DNA from: Cupriavidus basilensis OR16
Lineage (GTDB): Bacteria; Pseudomonadota; Gammaproteobacteria; Burkholderiales; Burkholderiaceae
Assembly (NCBI RefSeq): GCF_000243095.1
Contig: NZ_AHJE01000042.1
Span: 115,947 to 179,946 of the forward strand
Direction of reading: 5' to 3'
Length of the DNA: 64,000 nucleotides
Of this stretch, positions 52,257 through 61,470 are shown piece after piece (position 1 is the stretch's first letter; the number at the start of each line of letters is the position of its first letter). The translations under genes and the position numbers were made by a program. A model generated the notes under the pieces. The model had not been told where the DNA came from, ran no database searches, and saw only the letters and a program-made list of their open reading frames with translations.

Positions 52257-53347
52257 ATGGAACTACTAGCCAACCTGGGCCTGGGCTTCTCGACCGCCCT
52301 GACCCTGCAAAACCTCGCATACGCCTTCCTGGGCTGCGTGCTGGGTACCCTGATCGGCGTGCTGCCGGGCCTGGGGCCTCTGGCCACCATCGCCATGCTG
52401 CTGCCGGTGACCTACACGCTGCCGCCGGTGGCCGCGCTCATCATGCTGGCCGGTATTTACTACGGCGCGCAGTATGGTGGCTCCACCACCGCCATTCTGG
52501 TCAACCTGCCGGGTGAATCGTCGTCGGTGGTGACTACCATCGATGGCTACCAGATGGCCAGGCGAGGGCGAGCGGGGGTGGCGTTAGCCACCGCCGGCCT
52601 AGGCTCGTTCTTCGCCGGCTGTGTGGCAACCCTGATCCTGGCCGCGTTCGCGGCGCCGCTGTCGGAACTGGCCTTCAAGTTCGGCCCCGCCGAGTACTTC
52701 TCGCTGATGGTGCTGGGCCTGATCGGCGCCGTGGTGCTGGCTTCGGGCTCGCTGGTCAAGGCCATCGCCATGATCGTGCTGGGCCTGCTGCTGGGCCTGG
52801 TCGGCACCGACGTGAACTCGGGCGCCGCGCGCTTCTCGTTTGATGTGCCCGAACTGACCGACGGCCTGAACTTCGTGTCGGTCGCGATGGGTGTGTTCGG
52901 CTTCGCGGAAATCATCGCGAACCTGGAGCAGAAGGATGCCCGCGAAACCTTCACGGACCACATCACCAACCTGTTCCCGACCAAGGAAGACTTCAAGCGC
53001 ATGATCCCGGCAGTGCTTCGCGGCACGTTCCTGGGCTCCGCGCTGGGTATCCTGCCGGGCGGCGGTGCGGCGCTGGCTTCGTTCGCGGCCTACTCGCTGG
53101 AAAAGAAGACCTCGAAGTTCTCGCATGAGTTCGGCAAGGGTGCCATCGAAGGCGTGGCGGGTCCGTGCTGGGGCCGATGATGGAAGAAAACTTCCGCCGC
53201 TCCCTGCTGCTGTCGCGCGGTGAGTTCAGCGTGTTCCTGACCCGCCCGCTGTCGCTCGGCCTGCTGATCGCAGCCGCCGTGCTGGTCCTGATCGTGGCGC
53301 TGCCGTCGATCAAGAACAAGCGCGAGGAAGCCTTCCAGGAAGAATAA
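52257..53347 (+). pseudogene. tctA: Tripartite tricarboxylate transporter TctA, large internal deletion
   Basis: The large membrane subunit of a TctABC uptake system, normally about 500 residues. The N-terminal 300 residues are normal: LGTLIGVLPGLGPLATIAMLLP, YGGSTTAILVNLPGESSSVVT and GILPGGGAALASFAAYSLEKK. After GAIEGVAGP (about 53160) the frame passes directly into LGPMMEENFRRSLLLSRGEF in another frame. The roughly 130 residues between, with several membrane segments, are missing; I estimate about 400 bp. The C-terminus continues to EEAFQEE at 53347. The start follows AAGGAGA. The transporter cannot work in this form. Confidence 0.88.
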
Positions 53348-53410
53348 GAGAGCAAGTCCCGCGGCCGGTATCCGTGCCAGCCGCGAGCGACGATGCCAGA
53401 GAAGACCCTC

Positions 53411-53434
53411 AAGGTGCCGCAAGGCACCTTTTTT
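53411..53434 (+). terminator. Terminator after tctA
   Basis: AAGGTGCC, loop GCAA, GGCACCTT, then TTTT; 63 nt after the tctA stop. Confidence 0.88.
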
Positions 53435-53456
53435 CATGCCTTGCCCACCGCCGCGC

Positions 53457-54356
53457 TCAGATACCGGCGCCAGGGGCTTGGAACAGGCCTGCGCAGGCAT
53501 CCCGCACGGCCGCCGTGACGTGGCGGCGCGCCTGGTCGCGCCGCTCCAGCATGCCGATGGTGCGCAGCACCGGCGCGCCGCCGATTTCGAGCGGCAGGAT
53601 GCGCAGGGCGTCGTCCTCCAGCCAGCGCGCGCGCTGCAGCAACGGCACCACGGTCACGCCCACCTGCTGGCGCACCAGTTCGACGAGCGCCTCGATCGAG
53701 TTCAGCTCGAGGAATTCGTTGACGCGCAGATGCGCGCGGCGCAGCGCCCGCGCAACCAGCATGCCGGTGCGCTGGCCGCGGTCGAAACGCAGGAACGGGT
53801 TGGCCGCCAGCGCTTCGCGCGCATTCACGCCCAGGCTGTCGCGCCCAGCAATCGCCACCAGCGGCTCCTGGTAAAGCGGCGTCCACACCAGCGTGCCGGG
53901 CAGGCGGCCCGCCCCTTCCACCAGCATCGCCGCGTCCAGCTCACCGGCCTCCACCTGCGCCGCCAGCTCGATCGACTTGGCGCCGACCAGGCGCACGTCC
54001 AGCGCCGGGTATTCGCGCTTCATGCGCGCCACCACATGCGACAGGCCGCCCATGACCGAAACCACCGCGCCCACCGCTACCGCGCCGGCCATCGCGTCCG
54101 GCACTTCCTGGGGCAGCCGCATCTCGTCGTAGAGCGCGAGCATGCGGCGTGCCTGGGGCAACAGCTCGCGCCCACCGGCATTGAGCGCCACCACCCGGCC
54201 GCCCCGGTCGAACAGCTCGCGGCGCAGTTCCATCTCCAGCGCGCGCATCTGCAGGCTGACCGCGGCCTGGGTCAGGGCCACCCGCTCGGAGGCGGCGGCA
54301 AAGGAGCCGTGGTCGGCCACGGCAACGAAGGTGCGCAGGAAACGGATGGTGCTCAT
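53457..54356 (-). CDS. LysR family transcriptional regulator
   Basis: A 299-residue regulator with an N-terminal HTH (IRFLRTFVAVADHGSFAAASERVALTQAAVSLQMRALE, in parts) and an effector domain ending in RRHVTAAVRDACAGLF. It diverges from a Bug binding-protein gene, and a 12-bp tandem repeat (54373-54442) begins 17 bp upstream of its start, so the repeat lies in its own promoter or leader. It probably controls the Bug and gamma-glutamyltransferase genes. Confidence 0.92.
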   Translation of the reverse strand: MSTIRFLRTFVAVADHGSFAAASERVALTQAAVSLQMRALEMELRRELFDRGGRVVALNAGGRELLPQARRMLALYDEMRLPQEVPDAMAGAVAVGAVVSVMGGLSHVVARMKREYPALDVRLVGAKSIELAAQVEAGELDAAMLVEGAGRLPGTLVWTPLYQEPLVAIAGRDSLGVNAREALAANPFLRFDRGQRTGMLVARALRRAHLRVNEFLELNSIEALVELVRQQVGVTVVPLLQRARWLEDDALRILPLEIGGAPVLRTIGMLERRDQARRHVTAAVRDACAGLFQAPGAGI

Positions 54357-54372
54357 GGGGAGAAAGTCATGA

Positions 54373-54442
54373 TGTGCGGCTTTGTATGCGGCTTTGTATG
54401 CGGCTTGGTGTGCGGCTTGGTGTGCGGCTTGGTGTGCGGCTT
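54373..54442. repeat. 12-bp tandem repeat array (5.8 copies) in a divergent promoter region
   Basis: Units TGTGCGGCTTTG, TATGCGGCTTTG, TATGCGGCTTGG, TGTGCGGCTTGG twice, and a partial TGTGCGGCTT, all 12 bp, in the gap between the LysR gene and the Bug gene. The following segment to about 54530 is strikingly A/T rich for this genome and holds CTTA...TAAG half-sites. Repeat copy number would change spacing by whole helical-turn-like steps of 12 bp. Confidence 0.85.
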
Positions 54443-54623
54443 ATCCGGCACGCCAATACTTAAGAAAACCTTTAGACATAAGAAAGAAATATTAGCTTTC
54501 ATTATGATGACCTGCACGGAATAATTGATCCGCAGCACCGCCTGGCAGCATCCGCGGCGGGGTGTGTTGCCCGAGGGCCGGCCCCGGCCTGCGTTTGCCT
54601 GCTTCCCCGATCCGGAGATCATC

Positions 54624-55601
54624 ATGAAACACTGGCTGCGCCTCGTTGGCACGAGCCTCGCCACCGGCCTCGCGCTGAGCGCCGTCCCGGCGCTCGCCGA
54701 CACCTACCCGAACAAGCCGATCCGCCTGATCGTGCCGTTCCCGGCCAGCGGCGCCACCGATTTGCTGGCTCGCGCCATCGCGCAGAAAGTGGGCACCAAC
54801 ATGGGCCAGCAGATCGTGGTCGACAACCGGCCCGGCGCCGGCGGCGCCATCGGCTCCGACATGGCCGCCAAGGCGCCGGCCGACGGCTACACGCTGCTGA
54901 TCGCTACCACCAGCACGCACTCGATCGGGCCGTACATCAACACGCGCCTGCCATACAACACCGAGACCGACTTCACGCCGATCGGCCAGGTGGCCATCGC
55001 CACCAATGTGCTGGTGGTGCCGAACAGCCTGCCGGTGAAGAACGTCAAGGAGCTGATCGACTACGCCAAGAAGCATCCGGGCGAGCTGAACTACGCATCC
55101 AGCGGCAATGGCACCGTGGTGCACCTGACCGCCGAAGCCTTCAAGGCGCAGGCCGGCGTATTCATCACGCACATCCCGTATCGCGGCACCGCGCTGGCCG
55201 TGCCCGACCTGATCTCCAACAAGGTGCAGATCCTGTTCGACAGCATTGTCTCGGGCCTGCCGCACGTGAAGGACGGCAAGCTCAAGGCGCTGGCCGTGAC
55301 CAGCCTGAAGCGCTCGCCGCTGGCGCCGGAGATCCCGACCGCCAGCGAGTCCGGCCTGCCCGGCTTCGAGTCCGATACCTGGTTCGGCATCTATGGCCCC
55401 AAGCAGATGCCGGCCGAGCTGGTGGGCCGCCTCAACACCGAGTTCAACAAGGCGATCCAGTCGCCCGACGTGAAGGAGCGCCTGGGCAAGCTGGGCGCGG
55501 AACCCGTTGGCGGCACGCCGGCCCAGTTCGCCGCGATGGTCAAGAAGGACAGCGCGCGCTGGGGTAAGCTGATCAAGGATCGCAAGATCACCGTGGAATA
55601 A
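54624..55601 (+). CDS. Bug-family (TctC-like) periplasmic binding protein
   Basis: A 325-residue binding protein. The signal peptide is MKHWLRLVGTSLATGLALSAVPALA with A-L-A cleavage. Family motifs are DTYPNKPIRLIVPFPASGATD, GQQIVVDNRPGAGGAIGSDMAA, DGYTLLIATTSTHSIGPY and the C-terminal IYGPKQMPAELVGRLN. The gene downstream, a gamma-glutamyltransferase, starts 70 bp after the stop and is probably in the same transcript, so a gamma-glutamyl compound or similar carboxylate is a plausible ligand. A/T-rich promoter sequence lies at 54450-54530. Confidence 0.92.
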   Translation: MKHWLRLVGTSLATGLALSAVPALADTYPNKPIRLIVPFPASGATDLLARAIAQKVGTNMGQQIVVDNRPGAGGAIGSDMAAKAPADGYTLLIATTSTHSIGPYINTRLPYNTETDFTPIGQVAIATNVLVVPNSLPVKNVKELIDYAKKHPGELNYASSGNGTVVHLTAEAFKAQAGVFITHIPYRGTALAVPDLISNKVQILFDSIVSGLPHVKDGKLKALAVTSLKRSPLAPEIPTASESGLPGFESDTWFGIYGPKQMPAELVGRLNTEFNKAIQSPDVKERLGKLGAEPVGGTPAQFAAMVKKDSARWGKLIKDRKITVE

Positions 55602-55671
55602 CGTACGAGCGCTGGCAAGCGGGCCGCGGCATTGCGGCCAAGCGCTGCCAGCGCATCGAACCGAGACAAGC

Positions 55672-57297
55672 ATGCAGAACTTCAACTGGACCAATCCCTA
55701 CCCTTCCGTGCGCATCCCGCTGTTCGCGCGCAACGTGGTGTCCACCTCGCACCCGCTGGCGGCGCAGGCCGGGCTGCGCATGCTGCTCAAGGGCGGCAAC
55801 GCGGTCGATGCGGCCATCGCCGCGGCGGCGGCCATCACCATCGTCGAGCCGGTCTCGTGCGGCCTGGGCAGCGACGCTTTCGCGATCCTGTGGGACGGCA
55901 AGGAAATGCATGGCCTGAACGCTTCGGGCGTGGCGCCGGCGGCATGGAGCCCCGAGTATTTCAAGAGCAAGTACGGCACGGATGCCAACGGCATCGCCAA
56001 CCGCCCCGTGCGCGGCTGGGACGCCGTTACCGTGCCAGGCGTGATCGCTGGCTGGGCCGCGCTGCATGAGCGCTTTGGCAAGCTGCCCTTTGCCGAGCTG
56101 ATGGAGCCCGCCATCGAGATCGCCGAGCGCGGCTACGCCGTGCCGCCGGTGGTGGCGCACAAATGGGCCGCCGCCGTGCCGGAACTCAAGGACCAGCCGG
56201 GCTACGCCGAGGCCTTCATGCCCAATGGCCGTGCGCCCAACGTGGGCGAGAAGTTCACGCTCAAGGCCGCCGCCGACACGCTGCGCAAGATCGGCGCCAG
56301 CAATGGCCGCGCCTACTACGAAGGCGAGATCGCCGAGAAGATCGTTGCCTTTGGCAAGGAATGCGGCGGCGCCATGACCGCCGACGACCTGCGCAACTAC
56401 AAGCCGGACTGGGTCAAGCCGATCAGCAAGGCCTATCGCGGCTACGAGCTGCACGAGATCCCGCCGAACGGCCAGGGCATTGCCGCGCTGGTGGCGCTGG
56501 GCATCCTTGACCAGTTCGACATGGCCGCGCTGCCGGTGGACTCGGTCGAGTCGCAGCACCTGCAGATCGAGGCAATGAAGCTGGCTTTCGCCGATCTCTA
56601 CCGCTATGTGGCCGACCCGGGCAGCATGGAAGTCACGCCCGAACAGATGCTGGACGACGCGTACCTGAAGTCGCGTGCCAAGCTGATCGACATGGAGCGC
56701 GCCACGCACTTCGATTTCGGCATGCCCAAGGTCGGCGGCACCATCTACCTGAGCGCCGCCGACGAGAACGGCATGATGATCTCGTTCATCCAGTCGAACT
56801 ACATGGGCTTTGGCTCCGGCGTGGTCGTGCCGGGCACCGGCATCAGCCTGCAGAACCGCGGCGTGGGCTTCTCGATGGACCCGAAATCCCCCAACGTGGT
56901 GGCTGGCGGCAAGCGCCCCTTCCACACCATCATCCCGGCCTTCCTGACCAAGGACGGCGAGCCGGTGATGAGCTTCGGCGTGATGGGCGGCGACATGCAG
57001 CCGCAGGGCCATCTGCAGACCGTGGTGCGCATGGTGGACTACAACCAGCAGCCGCAGGCGGCCTGCTGCGCGCCGCGCTGGAAGGTCAACCGCGACTTCA
57101 CGCTGGACGTCGAATCCACCATGGATCCGGCGGTCGTTGCCGGCCTGAAGGCGCGCGGCCACCAGCTCAAGTCGGTCGACGATCCTTACATGGATTTCGG
57201 CTCGGGGCAGTTTATCTGGCGCCTGTCGGATGACGCCGAGCATGGCTATGTGGCCGCCAGCGACAGCCGCCGCGACGGGCAGGCCGTAGGGTTTTGA
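55672..57297 (+). CDS. Gamma-glutamyltransferase family protein
   Basis: A 541-residue N-terminal-nucleophile hydrolase that would self-cleave. The nucleophile region is GGTIYLSAADENG (Thr about residue 360), less typical than the H-T-T-H form of secreted enzymes; GFGSG and a GGDMQPQGHLQ segment are family-typical. No signal peptide is present, so it should act in the cytoplasm, possibly on a gamma-glutamyl amide taken up with the help of the neighbouring Bug protein. The start MQNFNWTNPYP is supported by family length. Some relatives act as cephalosporin or oxamate acylases; the substrate is not fixed by sequence. A terminator follows. Confidence 0.9.
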   Translation: MQNFNWTNPYPSVRIPLFARNVVSTSHPLAAQAGLRMLLKGGNAVDAAIAAAAAITIVEPVSCGLGSDAFAILWDGKEMHGLNASGVAPAAWSPEYFKSKYGTDANGIANRPVRGWDAVTVPGVIAGWAALHERFGKLPFAELMEPAIEIAERGYAVPPVVAHKWAAAVPELKDQPGYAEAFMPNGRAPNVGEKFTLKAAADTLRKIGASNGRAYYEGEIAEKIVAFGKECGGAMTADDLRNYKPDWVKPISKAYRGYELHEIPPNGQGIAALVALGILDQFDMAALPVDSVESQHLQIEAMKLAFADLYRYVADPGSMEVTPEQMLDDAYLKSRAKLIDMERATHFDFGMPKVGGTIYLSAADENGMMISFIQSNYMGFGSGVVVPGTGISLQNRGVGFSMDPKSPNVVAGGKRPFHTIIPAFLTKDGEPVMSFGVMGGDMQPQGHLQTVVRMVDYNQQPQAACCAPRWKVNRDFTLDVESTMDPAVVAGLKARGHQLKSVDDPYMDFGSGQFIWRLSDDAEHGYVAASDSRRDGQAVGF

Positions 57298-57320
57298 GTG
57301 CCCAAAGGTAGTACTGGGAG

Positions 57321-57347
57321 CGCCCGCCGCAAGGTGGGCGTTTTTTT
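57321..57347 (+). terminator. Terminator after the gamma-glutamyltransferase gene
   Basis: CGCCCGCC, loop GCAA, GGTGGGCG with one G-U pair, then T7 (57341-57347); 23 nt after the stop. Confidence 0.9.
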
Positions 57348-57384
57348 GCCTTGGTACTGCCAGTGCCTGTCATCTCGCAGCGAG

Positions 57385-57660
57385 GGCTTCGATCCCGCGG
57401 CCTACGGCACCACGTTCGCCGCGGTGGAGGCGGAGTTGCATGGCATTCGGGCCGACGCCCGCTTGCTGGTTGGCATCGACTGCATCGCCGAGAGCTATGC
57501 GCTGATCGGCCTGGGCTGGCTGGTGTGGCCGCTCAGGCTGCGGGCTACCCGGCCAGCGTGGCAGCACCTCTATCGCTGGTTCGCGCGCAACCGCTATCGC
57601 GCCAGCCGGCTGCTGGGCTACGGCTGCGCGGATGGCGTCTGCATGCCGGGCCGGCGCTGA
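57385..57660 (+). pseudogene. DCC-family (DUF393) thiol-disulfide oxidoreductase remnant, N-terminus missing
   Basis: The C-terminal two thirds of a DUF393 protein: FDPAAYGTTFAAVEAELHG, LLVGIDCIAESYALIGLGWLVWPLRL and RNRYRASRLLGYGCADGVC. The N-terminal third, with the start codon and the D-x-x-C-x-x-C (DCC) redox motif, is absent; the sequence ahead of residue F-D-P-A-A-Y is the preceding gene's terminator and unrelated bases. I estimate 100 bp or more missing. Whether the loss is biological or an assembly gap cannot be told from here. Confidence 0.75.
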
Positions 57661-57798
57661 GCCGGGCGCCGAGCCGGACGCTTTACCCAACTGTCTGCAA
57701 CTGGCCTGCTTGCCACGGCGATGACTGTGCATGGCGTGCGCCGTGCGGGGCACTACACTGAGGCCTTCGCCTTCGCCTTCGCTCTCGCCCCGACCGCC

Positions 57799-58659
57799 AT
57801 GACCACCTACGCTTTCCGCCTGCTCAACGTCTTCGCCGAATCCACCTTCGGCGGCAATCCCCTGTGCGTGTTCGAGGATGCGCGCGGGCTCGACACGGCC
57901 ACCATGCAGGCGCTGGCACTGCAGTTCAACTTGTCCGAGACCACCTTCATCCTCCCCTCCGGGCAGGCCAGCGCGCACGTCCGGATTTTCACCACGGGCT
58001 ACGAGATGCCCTTCGCGGGCCATCCCACGCTGGGCACCGCCCATGTGGTGCGCGACCTGGCCGCAACCGGCGACGCGCTCACGCTGGAGTTCAAGGCGGG
58101 CGTGGTGCCGGTGACCGCGCAGGGCGACGTGTGGACCTTCACCGCGCCGCACGCGGGCGCGCCCAAGACCGCGCCGGCGGGCCTGCCGGACGCGCAGATG
58201 GCGTCGCTGCTCGGGCTCGCCGAGACTGACCTGCTGGCCGCGCCGATCTGGGTCGACACCGGCGCCGACCAGCTGATGGTGGCCGTGAAAAGCGTGGACG
58301 CGGTGCGCCGCGCGCAGCCTGACACCGCGCGCCTGGCGGACTGGCCACAGAGCAGCCTGGGCCGCAAGACGGCCTACGTCTTCGCGTTCGACCCGGCCAG
58401 GCCCGGCCAGGTACTGTCGCGCTATTTCTTCACCAAGCAAGGTGGTGGCGTGGCCGAGGACCCGGGCACCGGTTCGGCCTGCGCCAATCTGGGCGGCTGG
58501 CTGATTGCCAATGACTACGCGCTGCCGGCCGCCTACCAGGTCTCGCAAGGCGAGGCGGTCGACCGGCCGTGTACGCTGCGCCTGGAAGTCACCGGCGAGC
58601 GGGCCATCCGCGTGGGAGGGCGCGTGATCGAACTGGGACGCGGCACCATCAACCTGTAA
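57799..58659 (+). CDS. PhzF family isomerase
   Basis: A 286-residue two-domain protein of the PhzF/diaminopimelate-epimerase fold. Characteristic motifs are GGNPLCVF, the catalytic Glu in LSETTF, FAGHPTLGTAHV, and the second-half EDPGTGSACANLGGWL. The start MTTYAFRLLNVFAE is the family N-terminus; an earlier in-frame ATG (57721) adds unrelated residues. PhzF isomerises a phenazine precursor, but most family members outside phenazine clusters have unknown substrates, and no phenazine genes are near. Confidence 0.92.
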   Translation: MTTYAFRLLNVFAESTFGGNPLCVFEDARGLDTATMQALALQFNLSETTFILPSGQASAHVRIFTTGYEMPFAGHPTLGTAHVVRDLAATGDALTLEFKAGVVPVTAQGDVWTFTAPHAGAPKTAPAGLPDAQMASLLGLAETDLLAAPIWVDTGADQLMVAVKSVDAVRRAQPDTARLADWPQSSLGRKTAYVFAFDPARPGQVLSRYFFTKQGGGVAEDPGTGSACANLGGWLIANDYALPAAYQVSQGEAVDRPCTLRLEVTGERAIRVGGRVIELGRGTINL

Positions 58660-58751
58660 CGCGCGGGCCTGCGGCGTCAACGCGACAAAGGCCGCGCTAC
58701 TGCGGTACAGTGAGCCTCTGCCCGGTCTTCCCAACGCCCTGACGAGCGCCC

Positions 58752-58798
58752 CACATGCGCCACCCGACATGTGCCACCCACATGCGCCACCCGACATG
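58752..58798 (+). repeat. 20-bp direct repeat overlapping a start codon
   Basis: CACATGCGCCACCCGACATG occurs at 58752-58771 and again at 58779-58798, 27 bp apart. The second copy ends in the ATG (58796) used as the start of the next gene, and the first copy offers alternative ATGs, so copy number could affect translation start choice. Confidence 0.85.
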
Positions 58799-59416
58799 AC
58801 CACGCCGCACGCCCTGACCACGCTGGCCGAGCTGGAGGCCCACTACGCCGAAGCCGGCGAAGCCTCGCTCGCCAAGGAAGTCGACTACCTGCACCCGCAC
58901 TACCGCGCCTTCGTCGAGGCCGCCCCGCTCTGCCTGCTGTCCACGGTGAGCGGCGAGTACGCGGAAGTCTCGCCGCGCGGCGATGCCCCGGGCTTCGTGC
59001 AGGTGCTCGACGAGCGCACCCTGCTGCTGCCGGACCGGCGTGGCAACAACCGCCTGGACAGCCTGCGCAATATCATCGCCGACCCCCGCGTGGGCCTGCT
59101 GTTCCTGATCCCCGGCGTGAACGAGACCATCCGCGTGGCGGGCACCGCCCATGTCTCGGTGGACCCGGCGCTGATCGCGCGCTGCGTCGTGGATGGCAAG
59201 GCGCCGGCCACCGTGCTGGTGATCTCGATCCAGTCGGTATTCTTCCAGTGCGCCCGCGCGCTGGTGCGCTCCAAGCTGTGGGCCCAGGAAACACAAGTGG
59301 CGCGCAGCAGCCTGCCGAGCAACGGCACCATCCTCGCCGCCGTGAGCCGGAATCCCTTCGACGGCGTCGCTTACGACGAGTCGCAGCCCGCACGGATGCA
59401 GCAAACCCTGTATTGA
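58796..59416 (+). CDS. Pyridoxamine 5'-phosphate oxidase family FMN-binding protein
   Basis: A 206-residue split-barrel flavoprotein. PHYRAFVEAAPLCLLSTVSG, the dimer-interface R-G-D-A-P-G-F-V-Q and the C-terminal RVAGTAHVSVDPAL and IQSVFFQCARAL are typical of the PNPOx-like family (often MSMEG_1061-type). Enzymatic activity unknown. The start is 58796, though the ATGs in the upstream repeat (58752-58771) could start longer forms. The next gene starts 5 bp after its stop and also has an FMN split-barrel fold, so the two are probably co-transcribed. Confidence 0.85.
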   Translation: MTTPHALTTLAELEAHYAEAGEASLAKEVDYLHPHYRAFVEAAPLCLLSTVSGEYAEVSPRGDAPGFVQVLDERTLLLPDRRGNNRLDSLRNIIADPRVGLLFLIPGVNETIRVAGTAHVSVDPALIARCVVDGKAPATVLVISIQSVFFQCARALVRSKLWAQETQVARSSLPSNGTILAAVSRNPFDGVAYDESQPARMQQTLY

Positions 59417-59420
59417 TTCC

Positions 59421-60038
59421 ATGTACACGCCATCCCACTTCGCCAGCACCGAAAGCGACGCCATCGACGAGGTCATGCGCCGCTACCCCTTTGCCACGCT
59501 GATCGGCAACGACGCCGACGGGCAGCCGTTCGCCACCCACCTGCCGGTGGTGGCCCAGCGCAGCGGCGACGCCTGGCAGATCGAAGGCCATATGGCGCGC
59601 GCCAACCCGCACTGGCGCTGGCTGGAGCAGACGCCCAGCGCGCTGCTGGTGTTCCAGGGGCCGCATGGCTATGTGTCGCCGGCGTTGTACGAGCAGAAAC
59701 TGTCGGTGCCGACCTGGAACTACGTGGCCGTGCACGTGTACGCCGAGATCGCCACCATCCATGACGCCGACGCCAAGGATGCGCTGCTCAAGCGGTTGAT
59801 CGCCCAGAACGAGCCCGGCTACGCCGCGCAGTGGCGCGAGCTGCCGGAGGATTTCCAGCGGAAGATGCTGGGCGCGATCGTGGGCCTGCGCATCGTGCCC
59901 ACCCGCGTCGAAGCCAAGTTCAAGCTCAGCCAGAACCGCCCGGCGGGCGACCGCGCCCGCATTCTCGCGGCCCAGCAGGAAGGCAGCCCCATCGAGCGCG
60001 ACATGGCGGCGTGGATGGCACGCATGACGGGCGCCTGA
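59421..60038 (+). CDS. PaiB-like FMN-binding protein
   Basis: A 205-residue FMN-binding split-barrel protein of the PaiB family, which in Bacillus acts as a negative regulator of protease and sporulation genes. The N-terminus MYTPSHFASTESDAIDEVM and ANPHWRWLE, HGYVSPALYEQKLSVPTWNY are typical. DNA binding is not visible, so a flavin-dependent enzymatic role is equally possible. The start lies 5 bp after the preceding stop. Confidence 0.9.
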   Translation: MYTPSHFASTESDAIDEVMRRYPFATLIGNDADGQPFATHLPVVAQRSGDAWQIEGHMARANPHWRWLEQTPSALLVFQGPHGYVSPALYEQKLSVPTWNYVAVHVYAEIATIHDADAKDALLKRLIAQNEPGYAAQWRELPEDFQRKMLGAIVGLRIVPTRVEAKFKLSQNRPAGDRARILAAQQEGSPIERDMAAWMARMTGA

Positions 60039-60077
60039 AGAACGCCTTACCCCGGCTCTAGCCCAGCCCGCGCGCGC

Positions 60078-61415
60078 TCAGGCGCGCGGCAGCCACTCTG
60101 GCGCGTGCGTGCCCAGCGGCACCGACGGCAGCGCCCAGTGCGCGGGCGTCTCGGACAAGCGTCCCGCGTGTGACACCACACGCAGTTCGCCAAAGCCTGA
60201 CGGCATGGTCACCAACAAGTCGGGCACGTCCTCGAAGCGCTGGTCCGGCGCCTCCAGACCACCGTCGACCCGGCCCAGGCCGCGCAACCACTGGCCGACC
60301 TGCGCCAGCGACACCCGCACATGCCAACTGCCGCCCTCGGCCGCACGGCGATGCAGCCCGGCCATGGCGCCAAGCGCCAGCAGGTAGCCGGCCGCATGAT
60401 CCAGCACTTGCGCTGGCAGCGGCAGCGGCTCCTCGCTGCGCGCCGCGAACGCTTCCGCCTTGTTGAAACCGCTGGCGGTCTGCACCAGCGAATCGAAGCC
60501 GCGCTTGCCGGCCCACGGGCCCACATGCCCATAGGCGCTTAGCGTCACATAGACGATCCCCGGGCGGGCGCGGGCCACCGCCTCCGGCCCCACGCCCAGC
60601 TCCGCCAGCCCCTGCGGGCGATAGCCCTGTATCAGCACGTCGGCGCCGTGCAGCAGCTTGTGCAGGGCGCGCTTGTCGTCGGGGTCGCGCAGGTCCAGCT
60701 GGCAGGCGCGCTTGCCGCGCCCGGTGTCGATCACCAGCGGCGCAATGCTGGGCAGGTGGGCCGCGCTCACCTGCAACACGTCGGCCCCGTGCGCGGCCAG
60801 CGTGCGTCCGGCTACCGGCCCGGCGATGACGCGGGTGACATCCAGCACGCGCACGCCGCTGAGCGGGCGCGCGCCGGCCATGGGCAGCGCGGCAAGCGGC
60901 TGCGGCGGCGCTTCGCCGATACGCTCGATAGTCAGTGGCGGCATGCCGTGCAACGCCTGCCCCTGCGGATGGCGGTCCCATTCGTCGAAGCTGCGCATGG
61001 CGGCCACGACCAGGCCGGCCTCCGAGGCGGCGGTCTCGAAGATCTCGGCGTCCCATTTCTGCAAGGCCGAGCGCACCGCGACCAGATCGTGCTGGCAGCC
61101 CAGGATGCGCAGCACGCCATCCCGGTGATGGGGAAAATTGGCATGCACCCGCAGCCAGCGGCCGTCGCCGCAGCGATACATGCCGGACAGCTTGTCGCGG
61201 AACTCCTGCGCCGGCTTGCCGCCCACGCGCAGGTAGCGCTCGCTGCGAAACTCGGCCACGGCGTGGCGCATGTCGACGCCGACATCCTGCCAGCGCCCGC
61301 TGCGCTGTTGCCACAACATGGCGGCGGCCAGCGCCGACGCGCCCAGGCTCGCCTGGGCAGCCGTGCCCACGGCAAACGACGATGGCAGTACCGGATCGGC
61401 ACCGCTGAGCTGCAG
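60078..61415 (-). pseudogene. CaiB/BaiF family CoA transferase, N-terminus missing
   Basis: A second class III CoA transferase, unlike the first in layout. The homologous frame begins LQLSGADPVLPSSFAVGTAAQASLG at about 61415 and runs to the stop at 60078. The second CaiB half is recognisable from VRVLDVTRVIAGPVAGRTLAAHGADVLQV, VYVTLSAYGHVGPWAG and GFDSLVQTASGFN. About 20 residues with the start are lacking: upstream in frame there is a stop, and no ATG, GTG or TTG precedes. The first in-frame standard start is GTG 61370, inside the conserved region. The loss could be a deletion in the glnS upstream region or an error. Its role is unknown. Confidence 0.82.
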
Positions 61416-61470
61416 CCGGTCGTTTTTGCGCTCGCGCGCGCAGTTTGCACGACTCTGGTCCCCGGCACGG

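Noticed and set aside
54369..54450. Apparent peptide with repeated V-C-G-L or K-P-H-T
   Set aside because: Translation of the 12-bp array in either strand. No ribosome site or domain; the array is better explained as a regulatory repeat.
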